Origin: Scolanthus callimorphus
Lineage: Eukaryota > Cnidaria > Anthozoa > Actiniaria > Edwardsiidae
Reading direction: 5' to 3'
DNA: 64,000 nucleotides
Assembly (NCBI GenBank): GCA_033964015.1
Contig: CM066924.1
Coordinates: forward strand, 8,467,077-8,531,076
Below the pieces are notes generated by a model. The model ran no database searches and was not told the origin of the DNA. It worked only from the letters and a program-made list of their open reading frames with translations. The position numbers and the translations under genes are program-made. The stretch's first letter is position 1. Each line of letters begins with the position of its first letter. Positions 42,601-51,700 of the stretch are shown in pieces.

Positions 42601-45173
42601 TTGTAAATGACATCCGATTATCGTAGTCCCATTTGTCCTGCGTTGGTACGGCCTGGTCAATCAGCTGCAAAACTACACAGTACACGTAAGTCATAAAACA
42701 TGTGACTTGCTGACTTGAAGTTTCATGGAGTTTATATCTTCCCTCCGTAACTTACATATGCTTCGAAAATATATGTAATGGCAATGCATTGAAAATTATA
42801 CGAAACTAAGATGATTTTAGGCAAAGATAATTTGTAGCGCGAGCGAAAACACAGAACTTATTTGGCGTCCTTTTATGATTCTTTAATTAACTCTTTACAA
42901 TGTGAACTCGCTGTCTTGGAATTTTTAAATAAGTTTCTTCCGTAATACTTCGAATATGCAATTAAACGAGTTAAAAATTATTAGATTAATCCTTAAAAGT
43001 GTAGAGAAAGAGTATATGAACTTTTTTGAGGCGACTTTTCGCAACATGAATCGAAAAATTCAAAGAAAAATACCGAACTGATTTGACGTCCTAATTAACT
43101 GTTTACAATTAGTGGGGCACGAATCGATTTTTTAACTTTATACTTTTAATATGTAATGAAACGCGTTGAAATTGATGGAACTAATCCTTAAACTTTAGAA
43201 AATGCGTTTTATGAACTGGATTCGAGGCGACCTTTAGCAGCACAAGAAAACATTGAAAAAGAACGAGAACACCAAACTTTAGTTTTGGCGTCATTTAATT
43301 GCTCTTCACAATGCGCAAATGCCGACTTCTACTATTCTAACTTTCTTCCTTGAACGTCGGTGCCCTTACTTCAGGGAATGCGTTTGATCATGGAGTTACT
43401 ATGGGTTTGATGAAGTTGATTTGAAGCGAAAAGTGCAATAGGTCCTTCATTCAATTTCAAACGAAGTCAAACAAGCGAAACTGATGCGTTTCAGCGAGCG
43501 AAAGCACTCCTTGTCCAACACTAACTAGAAACTTCATTCTAATCGTGAAAACGAAACTTCACGTATTCAAATTAATCCCAACAAAAAAACTTTGACATTG
43601 AGAAGTGCGCTCCAAGTTGTCACTCGGGCGATCGTGAGTCGATTTCTGTTTGCTTTCGAACGATGAGCTCGCGGTTGGCTAACGGTAAGTTCAGAGAATA
43701 CGAACGATAAGCTCGCGGTTTGGCTAACGGTATAATCGGAGGTTGCTAACGGTAAGCTCGCGGTTTGCTAACGGTAAGCTCGCGGTCTGCTAACGGTAAG
43801 CTCGCGGTCTGCTAACGGTAAGCTCGCGGTCTGCTAACGGTAAGCTCGTGGTTTGCTAACGGTAAGCTCGCGGTCTCCTAACGGAAAGCTAACGATTTTC
43901 TAACGCTAACGCTAAACCGTTAAGTATGTTTTCCTGTGAGAGGTCACATGTTTGTATCAGCGGCTTCCCCCAGGGGGACCCCCAGAGACCCAGGGGATTT
44001 GTCATATGTAAGGTCCAATATGGGGCAATAAAAAAGTGACACAATCCCTACCCCTGGGGATAAGAAGTTTTCAATAAGCAGTAATGCATGCAATACACAC
44101 GAGACATACATGATTTTTTCAAGAAATGTTCGCCAATGTAAAGTGTTCAAGAAAAACACACAAAATTAATCAAATTAAAGTGTTCCTTCCCTACCTGATA
44201 AGATGAATAACAAAAGCTGTCACCCTCAAAACATTAGTGTGATGTACCAGACTTTCTCAAGATTGATTCTGATTGATTGTGACTTGATTCACAATAATTA
44301 GCCATTGCTATACATGATTCATGTGCAATATACAGGAGAGGCAATATAAAAATCTCATGACTTGTGTGTATAATAAATTGACTCTCCGGATTTAATATAT
44401 GTAGGGTATGCTACACCTTAACATTATTATGCACTACAGAAAAAGCACACAAACTTGTTGATCTCTTTTGCCTTCTTCTTTCCAAACAAATCCTGTGGGT
44501 TGACCCCGTGGGTAATAGGTACAAAAGTCTAAAAAAAACCTACCCCCACTGCAAGTTTGCTTACAAATCTCAACAAACCACCTTCATTCACCGGGGTCGC
44601 CCCCTGGGAGAAGCTGCTGATACAAGCATAAGCTGTTGATGGGTGGATGCGAGATTGACCAATTGACATGTTTCTGGAAAGGTATAGCTTTACACGATGG
44701 GGTATTCTGCAGTCACTCTGATATTAGTATCTAATGAAGGAAAGGATCTTACCAGTTGTCAAGCCTTTCAATCTCTGCATTGTAGTGGTGGGGGCATCGG
44801 CAATAAACTTATACAGCCGAGCCTGAGTTGGGGTCATTTTCAGAGCCTCGTGAATAGCTGTCAACTTATTCTGATATGGCAAGGCCTTGTCCTCGGCTAA
44901 TGACTCATTGAAATATGCAAAATCATACCGCAAAGCATCGATAACGATAATAACGGCTTTCTTGTACCGTGAGTCCATCCAGCAGCTTGTGGGGGTGGAT
45001 CCTAGCAGCCATCTCGAGCTATGGAGCTTGCCATTAAATGTCTGATTGCATGATGTCTTGTCATCTATCACGATTCTTTTTAGGAGAAATCCGCGCGCGA
45101 ACAGAAGTACCCCAGAAATGAACAACAAACACATGAACGTGAAAAGCACCACTAGCTTCAGTCCATAACCCAT
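34920..45173 (-). CDS. PIGO: PIGO, GPI ethanolamine phosphate transferase 3, complete, 7 exons
   Basis: PIGO works in the ER membrane with PIGF and moves ethanolamine phosphate onto the third mannose of the GPI precursor, the bridge later joined to protein. Exons: 45173-44753, 41790-41433, 41210-41051, 40201-38394, 36994-36848, 36270-36041, 35135-34920. About 1113 residues (vertebrate form ~1090). An N-terminal membrane segment (residues ~6-30) is followed by the alkaline-phosphatase-like lumenal domain: [12 protein letters not shown], nucleophile region [60 protein letters not shown] multi-span C-terminal half follows, with [35 protein letters not shown] and [17 protein letters not shown]. 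All seven exons are phase-consistent only if two bases are missing from exon 4. Divergent partner: DCP2. Confidence 0.95.
35270..35502. mobile_element. MITE ~233 bp in PIGO intron 6
   Basis: GCCGTATTCACACTAGAGGA at the left pairs with CTCTAGTGTGGATACGGC at the right; TIR ~28 bp. Internal repeats of GACGAGTTTTCCGTCT and CCCGTCAAAAATCCGTCTCG. Confidence 0.8.
36041..36270 (-). CDS. PIGO: PIGO exon 6 (residues 966-1042)
   Basis: Encodes [20 protein letters not shown] then [12 protein letters not shown], matching [20 protein letters not shown]. Acceptor CTCCAG|G, donor AAG|GTGGGT. Confidence 0.95.
36568..36836. mobile_element. MITE ~269 bp ending 11 bp from the PIGO exon 5 donor
   Basis: GGGCAGCCGCAAAAAAAATT at the left is inverted at the right end as AATTTGCGACTGCCC. 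Contains repeated ACCACCCACCCTGGAATT motifs and a C-run of more than 30. Exon 5 ends at 36848. Confidence 0.75.
36848..36994 (-). CDS. PIGO: PIGO exon 5 (residues 917-965)
   Basis: Encodes [20 protein letters not shown] then [20 protein letters not shown], the conserved FYSTGHQ..FPAI motif. Acceptor TTTGCAG|G, donor CCAG|GTATGA. A MITE lies 11 bp past this donor. Confidence 0.93.
36995..38393. other. PIGO intron 4
   Basis: 1.4 kb with a (GT)n/G-run near 37217-37239 and an inverted-repeat element at 37860-38288. No exon. Confidence 0.6.
37860..38288. mobile_element. Inverted-repeat element with two nested arm pairs
   Basis: Outer arms: ACAGTGTTTACATCTTGTTG near 37860 and CAACAAGATGTAAACACTGT near 38264. 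Inner arms: CCCTAACAGTTCGCACGTTA near 38042 and ACGTGCGAACTGTTAGGG near 38219. Either one foldback element inside another or one element with long, partly decayed ends. Confidence 0.75.
38394..40201 (-). CDS. PIGO: PIGO exon 4 (residues 314-916), two apparent -1 frameshifts
   Basis: Starts [20 protein letters not shown], then [11 protein letters not shown], then many membrane spans. The frame changes near 39300-39330 (between SSLILGN and FSKLSSSKP) and again near 38600 at a five-G run (between KNWGQG and [15 protein letters not shown]). The exon is 1808 nt and needs 1810 to keep phase, so exactly two bases are missing. No splice sites fit at either point. Acceptor TCTATAG|A, donor CAAG|GTGAGA. 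Confidence 0.88.
40541..40915. mobile_element. Foldback hairpin plus CCAATCAGA module in PIGO intron 3
   Basis: Hairpin arms of ~60 bp: TTTTTGTGATCTCCAGAATA near 40557 pairs with TATTCTGGAGATCACAAAAA near 40649, centred on GGCGAGGCCGTGAGGCCGAGCC. About 190 bp later comes CCAATCAGAATCGATTAGCG then TACAATGTATAAT. Same plan as 51862-53078 and 57138-57425. Confidence 0.75.
41051..41210 (-). CDS. PIGO: PIGO exon 3 (residues 260-313)
   Basis: Encodes [20 protein letters not shown] then [20 protein letters not shown], the last metal-binding loop. Acceptor TTCTAG|A. I chose donor AAG|GTAACA, which gives phase 0 and joins to [13 protein letters not shown] in exon 4; the AAA|GTAAAC alternative breaks the frame. 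Confidence 0.88.
41433..41790 (-). CDS. PIGO: PIGO exon 2 (residues 141-260)
   Basis: Begins [20 protein letters not shown] and includes [16 protein letters not shown] and [20 protein letters not shown], the metal-binding Asp/His motifs. Acceptor TTTCTAG|G, donor CTTAA|GTAAGT. Confidence 0.95.
42316..43947. mobile_element. 1.63-kb element, TIR GTGACC.CTCAC.GGAAAAC, 4-bp TSD ATGT, subterminal minisatellites
   Basis: Left end 42316-42348 and right end 43915-43947 are inverted (CGGGAAAACATACTTAACGG against CCGTTAAGTATGTTTTCCTG). ATGT flanks both ends (42312-42315, 43948-43951). Inside each end is an array of TAACGGTAAGCTCGCGGTCTGC, in the same direction on both sides (~42350-42600 and ~43660-43890). 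The ~1-kb middle is AT-rich and non-coding. Lies in PIGO intron 1. Confidence 0.88.
43948..44752. other. Rest of PIGO intron 1
   Basis: No exon seen between the 1.63-kb element and exon 1. CCCCCAGGGGGACCCCC near 43970 and GTCGCCCCCTGGGAG near 44604 look like paired repeat ends. Confidence 0.5.
44753..45173 (-). CDS. PIGO: PIGO exon 1 (residues 1-140)
   Basis: Start [20 protein letters not shown]: signal anchor. Contains [12 protein letters not shown] (metal-binding aspartate) and [13 protein letters not shown] (catalytic threonine region). Donor ACTG|GTAAGA, phase 1. Confidence 0.95.
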
Positions 45174-45632
45174 GTTTTTTCTCCTAAATTCTTTCGTCCG
45201 CAGTGAAACTACAATCTTAGACGTTATTAAACCCAGATATTACCGCCGAGTTGTAAAAAATACTCGGATTTGTGAGGAGAACTGCGTTTGTCAATTCGTT
45301 CGCAAAATTTGCACCTTTCAGTCCGCCATCTTGAAAACCGAAGGCCTGGCTGCAAGTCCCCATAATGCATTTCGAGTGATGTTGACGCTTTTGGTGGATG
45401 AGCGTTTAGTGATCTTTAGTTGTATTTGTTTTTATTCCACTAGGATCAAAAATACAGTGCATGCGGGTTCTTATATGGGATTTTTTATAAGGATTTAGCT
45501 TTACATATATTTTATAATTCATCCTTTTTTTAACTTATTTGAAAATAGATTCGATTTGTGGTATCCCTGTGGTAAATATATCCGATCCCATTTGGGGCTC
45601 CTGTGGTCAACTGGTCATAACCAAGATCCAAG
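45174..45632. promoter_or_regulatory. Shared divergent promoter region of PIGO and DCP2
   Basis: 459 bp separate the two start codons. 45321-45336 holds TTTCAAGATGGCGGAC on the minus strand (YY1-type core AAGATGGCG). That ATG would open a 3-codon uORF (ATG GCG GAC TGA) ahead of PIGO if transcription starts upstream of it. No TATA box is evident. Bidirectional promoter use is inferred from spacing. Confidence 0.6.
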
Positions 45633-45640
45633 ATGGCGTC
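45629..45640 (+). promoter_or_regulatory. TISU/YY1-like element over the DCP2 start codon
   Basis: CAAGATGGCGTC matches the TISU consensus SAASATGGCGGC at 11 of 12 positions with the ATG being the DCP2 start. TISU supports scanning-free initiation on very short 5' UTRs and binds YY1 as DNA; its use here is inferred. Confidence 0.55.
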
Positions 45641-45712
45641 TGAGACGGAAGCAGATTCCCCATGCGTTTTCCCTCGTACAATTCCTGATGCAATTTTAGA
45701 AGACTTATGCAG
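45633..45712 (+). CDS. DCP2: DCP2 exon 1 (residues 1-27)
   Basis: [20 protein letters not shown] then ILEDLC. Donor GCAG|GTATAT; joins exon 2 as [10 protein letters not shown], which is the family junction. Confidence 0.93.
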
Positions 45713-48700
45713 GTATATCATTTACACATTAGGTTCACGAGTAGGCTTTTCGTGTAAGCTATTTTCTTGCTTTTTTAGTCGGTTTCTTATAAACATCCCA
45801 GACGAAGAGAGAAGAGATGTTGTTCGACTGTGCTTTCAAATCGAAACTGCTCATTGGTTTTATATCGATTTCTACCGACAAGAACACCCGGAGCTGCCAC
45901 CATGCGGACTCAAAGACTTCACAAGAATTAATATCCTTTGTCTTTCAGAGTAGAAAACATTCAGTGATGCTGTACATGTGCTCCTAAATTCTACAACAAT
46001 TCAAGTCAGTTAAAATGTGCAAACCGTAAAAAAACATGCTTTGAATTGATGGAACCACTTTAGTCACGTTTACTTTTTATTGTCCAATGTTACCATAGAA
46101 CAATTTATTTTCTTATTAGCCCATCATGTACGTAAACTAAATAAGAAAAGTCCTCTAGGAACTTTGAAGGACCCCAATTGCAGCCAGATTCTTTCTTCAA
46201 CCTGGTTTCTTGCCAACCTTTATTCGGCAATATCGTTGTGTACGGGTTAACAAACTACGTCATTGTCGTTAGGCCTTCGGGCTACCCAACTGCATCATCT
46301 TAGGGCCACATGTTCGGAATGTCATGTCTGTAGTTAGCGGGGAGGGTGTACGCTGATGAAAAATATGTGAAAAATGATCAGTTGCTTTTGTGACTCCTTC
46401 GGGGAATTTTCAAACTATTCGATAATGACGGAAGTAGCTAGATCAATTTGTTATTTTTATTCATATTTTCGAAGTTGCTTGTAACATGGTGACGGAGTAA
46501 TTAGATAAATTCATTATTTATTTACAAGTGTTATATATACTAATATATTTTTTCAAACTTGCCGGTGACACTGTGACAGTGACGGAAGTAGTTAGATCAA
46601 TTCGTTATTTATTTATTCAGTGCTTATCACTGATGAAAATCAGGTGCTTGGAAACTTGGGCCAGCTGCGTTTTGAGAAATTTAACATCCAAGTATATCCC
46701 AACCATGGCCAAATAACCGGATTACTGTTGTGTTGGTGAAAAAAAGTATTGGTATTAAAACCTTTGATATCTTTTCATCGTTTTTACAAAAAAGCAAGCA
46801 TATGTACCAACCCTGGTGTTTTTGTTAATGCTGAAGCAAGGGTTTAATTTTAAACATGAATGCAGGCTTGGTAAGCCTTTCATTTTGAAAACAATGAAAA
46901 TATATTAGATTACCACAATTTCTTGCAAACATTTACCCTCACCACACAACAGTGAAACTCTACTACCATAGCAGATCAATGAAATGGATAAAAATGGCTG
47001 CACACTGTGTTTGTTTAGATTTTAGTATAGGATCCTGTTTAGGTTTTTTACCATGAGAATGAATTTTACACATAAAAATTCATCTCCAGCAACTTGAACA
47101 AAGATAGACGGATCCTCTGCGAACTTTAATAATAATAAATAATAATAATAAAAGCTTTATTTCGGTATCACTTCAATAAAAATTGCTCTTCCAGCAAGCC
47201 GAATGTATGTCACATAATACACACGCAAAGAGTTTGAATGAAAGAAATATACTATAAAAATCTACATTAAGAGTTTAAAAGATTCAATGTTACTAGCTCC
47301 TTTAGCTTCATTAGGAAGGTCATTCCATGCGATAGCCCCCCTGTAGCCAAAAGACCACTTGCCCGCTTCAGTGCGGGGTCTTCGCATGGGACAAATATTT
47401 AGATTGATACAGGAACATCTAATGAGTCATTGGTTTATTTTAAAAGTTCAGATTGAATGGTGTAAGTCCACCATATGCTGCCTGGTTTAGGAACATGAGT
47501 GGTTCTTTTATGTTTGTCTGCTCTTTAGACTGTGATTTAGGCATGTTTCTCAGTGAGGCTTATAAAACCCCCTTTCTTTAGTTAGTGCTCCCTTAACCAC
47601 TGCTACTCTTCAATAAGTTCCCATTCTTGAACAAAACTGGTGAAGATGTAGATGAGATATTTGACAACTGGAAAAGTATAAGTGCAGTGTACCAGTGTAT
47701 GGGGCCATTATACTGAATGAAGCACTGGACAAGGTTTGTGTTGCAGTTTCTACAATGGGACCTTGTTTGTTATCTGTAATAGAATGTGAGCAGTCAAACT
47801 TAATGGCATTTAAAATGCACAGTATACACCAGACAAGCCAGAAATACCTGCAACTTGTTTTTCTAGCAGGGCTGGAATACGTAATTAGGGGCTCGCTAAA
47901 AAAGAGATTGTGGCTTCTTTAATTAGGTTTAAGAAAATCGGTATTTATTTAACTTATTTAGACAACAATAAAAAGGGTACTGCAAAAAGAGTGTTGTGAA
48001 AATATAGGAAAAGGTCCAAACGTTTTGACCCTGAGTTTGTCTGCAACTTTGCATCCGAGTCACAGTTGGGTGCAATTTGAATTGTGAGTGAGTCACCTTT
48101 AAGAGTTACTATTTTAATGGGTGGGTAGATTTGTCCATTCTATATACTATTAAAATGCACGATATTTCTGAATATCACAGGAAAAGTGTTAAACTGATAG
48201 CAATATTACCTGATGCATGTTGAAGTTCTTCTTCTTTCATTTCACCAGTGTCTATTAGTCCAACCATATTTGTCCAGAACAAGTTGGGGGTTTCCTAAAG
48301 GCAAAGTCAACAAGGATGAGGAGGAGTTTGATTGTGCTATTAGAGAGGTAGGTAAATGATCAGTCGTAGGAGGTGGTATACAGTCACTGATATGTACAGG
48401 ATTTGGCTGTTGCCATGGAAACCATTTTTGGGACAGATCATTTAAATTCTGATGCCCAGTAGGGGTAACTTTCTGAAGGCACTCAGTTTTTCTATTGATC
48501 TATTTCCCCATTATTGTTTCCAGGTCTTCAACATAATTATTCATATCCATTTAAAATGGCTCACTTGATATTTGGGGCACTTCCTAAGAGATTTTCTTAC
48601 ATATGGGTGTCAACCTTAGAAGATATTATTTTTATGCACACAAAACATTAAACTCCTGCAGTGCTCTACCTTAACTTTATAATTATGGGCCACTAGTCCC

Positions 48701-51700
48701 AGGACAAGTAGCACAGAAAAGTTACTTGCCCTAGCCAAGTTTCTAGTTGTCCAGTTATGATATTAAAAAATTGTTGTAAAAGTATGACCAAGCCTGTGTA
48801 CGAACCATATAAATGTAACTTGCTTACCAATGCCTGTTACTCAATAGGCCCCATGGCTGCCTCCATGTGGACTCATCCAGTCATTGTGAACTGGTGACTG
48901 GATGAAAGCAAGACGAAAGATGGCCATTTTTCATGAAAAGATGATAGCTTTGAGAGTTTGACACAAAACTCACTCAAAAAACAGTGTGAACATGTCTTTT
49001 AAACAACAAACCACACACCAGTTTTATGTTTTATGTTCTGACTTCTTATTTCGCACAAAACCATTGCTTGTCCTGTGACTAGTGCCCCTCAGTTCTCACT
49101 TGTCCTGAATCATTTCTTCTTGGACAAGTGGACAGGACAAGTGGACAACCACTAAGGTTTAGCACTGTCCTGTCAGAGTAAGGCACTGTGTTCATTCTGT
49201 ATTAATCATCTCCTTTTCATTTAATCAAACTCCTTTTCAATTTCTGAGGCTACAAAGTTTTATCATGGTTGAGAACATATTAAGACTTGCTTCTTGCATT
49301 TCAAAAGTTTTTCTGATGGTTCCCCTGATACATTGATCAATCTCCTTCCACAAGGGCTTGAGAGGTTGACACTAACATGGCCATGAAAATAAATAAGGGA
49401 GACACAGACACCCCTTTGTTTATGCAAACAATAGATCTGTTCCTTATGCCTTGTCATAGCTGAGAATTAGACACCATTTCTTTCCATACGACAAAGTAAG
49501 ACTGAGCTTTCTGATACCTCTCAATCCAGCAAGTCAACAAAATTAATAGTAAAACAAAATCTAGTAATACTGCATGTCGACTTTAAAATTCCTTCATTAT
49601 CGTTTTGGCAGGATACCTGATAATAAAAGTTGTATCTTATCTTGTAGGTATTTGAGGAGACAGGGTTTGATGTCACCCCATATGCTAGCCCAGATGAGTT
49701 ACTGGAACACAGTATCCATGATCATCAGGTACTGCCTCTCTTAGAACAGCTATCTGATTTTTTCAAGTACTGTACAAAGCATGCCTTACTCCCAGGGGGG
49801 TGGGGGGACTCCCATATTTTTTGGTCGGGGATGATCGTCAGAAATTTTCAGTTTCACTCCTAAAAGATACCAAACATGGCAGGCCATAGCGCAGCTCAAA
49901 TAATTTCTTACCCTAAAAGATATCCTAAAATGGGCCTTATGTGCAAAGCTAGGCGTGAAGGAGACAGGTAATAGGTAAAAGATACCCATCAAGAAATTTC
50001 CTTGTTTGTTTCTAATTTATTGTCTTCTCATCGAGTATTCTCTCTTTCTTACACGGTTTTTAGAAGCAACATCATGAGAAAAAACAATTTGGACACATAT
50101 TTCGGCTCTAAAAGATACCAATTGCCCTAATTTTATTGAAGATTAAGATCACCCCTAAAAGAGACCAAGGCCCGGAGATTTTAACCCCTAAAAGATATGA
50201 CGATCATCCCCGACCAAACAATATGGGAGTCCCCTCCGGGGGCCATACTCTACACTTACAGGATTAAACATTGCATACTTATGATATTTTATCGGGATGC
50301 TGTAGGTGAGGCTTTATATTGTCCCAGGGGTACCAGAAAACACAGTGTTTCAACCACAAACAAGAGGAGAAATCAAGGTAATTTCTAGAATCAACATTAA
50401 TAGTTACTCATACTGTAGGCAGGGCAATCGTGGGGACACGAGGACTGGCTAAAGCCCCCCACTTCAAGAGTGCTCTGTCACTGCTTTTACCTGATTTGCT
50501 AACAAACTATGAAAGCTCAGGGATATTAGATTATTTTCTTGTATTATGAACATTAGATAATTCCATAATACAGTAGGAAGTTCTGGGCATTATTCAGCTT
50601 TTATCTCTCATAAATCATCATGTTGAAAAACAAACCTCTAACAACAATAAAGGCATGGGTAGGCTTTAATTTCCTTTTTTATCAGAGTATCCAGTGGTTT
50701 GTAGTCAACTATCTTCCCACCAACAAGAAGGATACAGTTTGCAAGGAAAACCTGGGCATCAACCCCAACTCGTTCTTCATGGTCTATCCATTTGTCAAGT
50801 GAGTCTCAAAGCACAAGTTTACAAATAAAGATTTAAAAAGCGCTAAAATTAATAATGCTATTTCCGACGTTTCGAGGCTACTGCCTCTTCATCAGGGAAA
50901 AGCGAGCAACTGAAGAGCACGCGTCAGATTCAAACTTGTAAACAACAGGTAGACCTGTGCGCGCGCTGGAGGTTCTACAGAAATTTGAAGTCAATGTTTA
51001 GTCCGCGTGGTTGTAGCGTTTTGTTCTTGAAAATTAAACGCATCTCCTTTTGTCGTCTTGTTGTTGTGTCCCATGGGCCTGAGCAGATGACTGAGACAAG
51101 CATGTCCTTCACATCGTGCCCGTCTGATGAGAAGTGGTTGGCTACGGGAAGCTCGTTACCAGCGCTATCTGTCTTGGTACCCGAGACTACTGTCCAGCGG
51201 TGTTTTCTGAACCTTTCTGCAAGCTTGCACTTGTTCTCGCCGATATAGACCTTGTCACACTTGCGACATGAGATAAAGTACACTAAGTTGGTGGTTGTGC
51301 AGGAGAACCTCTGGTTGATACATAAACGGCCTCCGGGTGTCACGATGGTGGGACTTGGGTTCGTATGTGCGCAAGTTTTACACTTCGGTCGTTTGCATGG
51401 AAAAGTACCCTGTACTTCCTCTGTCTCTGTGATTGTAGGGAGAGAACTGCGCACGACGGTATCTTGGATATTCTTATCCCGTCGGTACGCGCACAGGACC
51501 CGCAGTGGCTGGAATATACCTCCGATGTCGTCATCGTTTTTCAGAATGGTGAGGTTTTTGACCATTATGTCACGGATGGGTGAGTTGTTAGGGTGGTATG
51601 TTAGGACGAGTGGAATGGTGTCCTGCTGCTCGGCATTTGTTTCTCGTGGTCGGAGCGCTATTTCTCGTGTGATGGTAGCTACTCTGCCAAGGGCATCATT

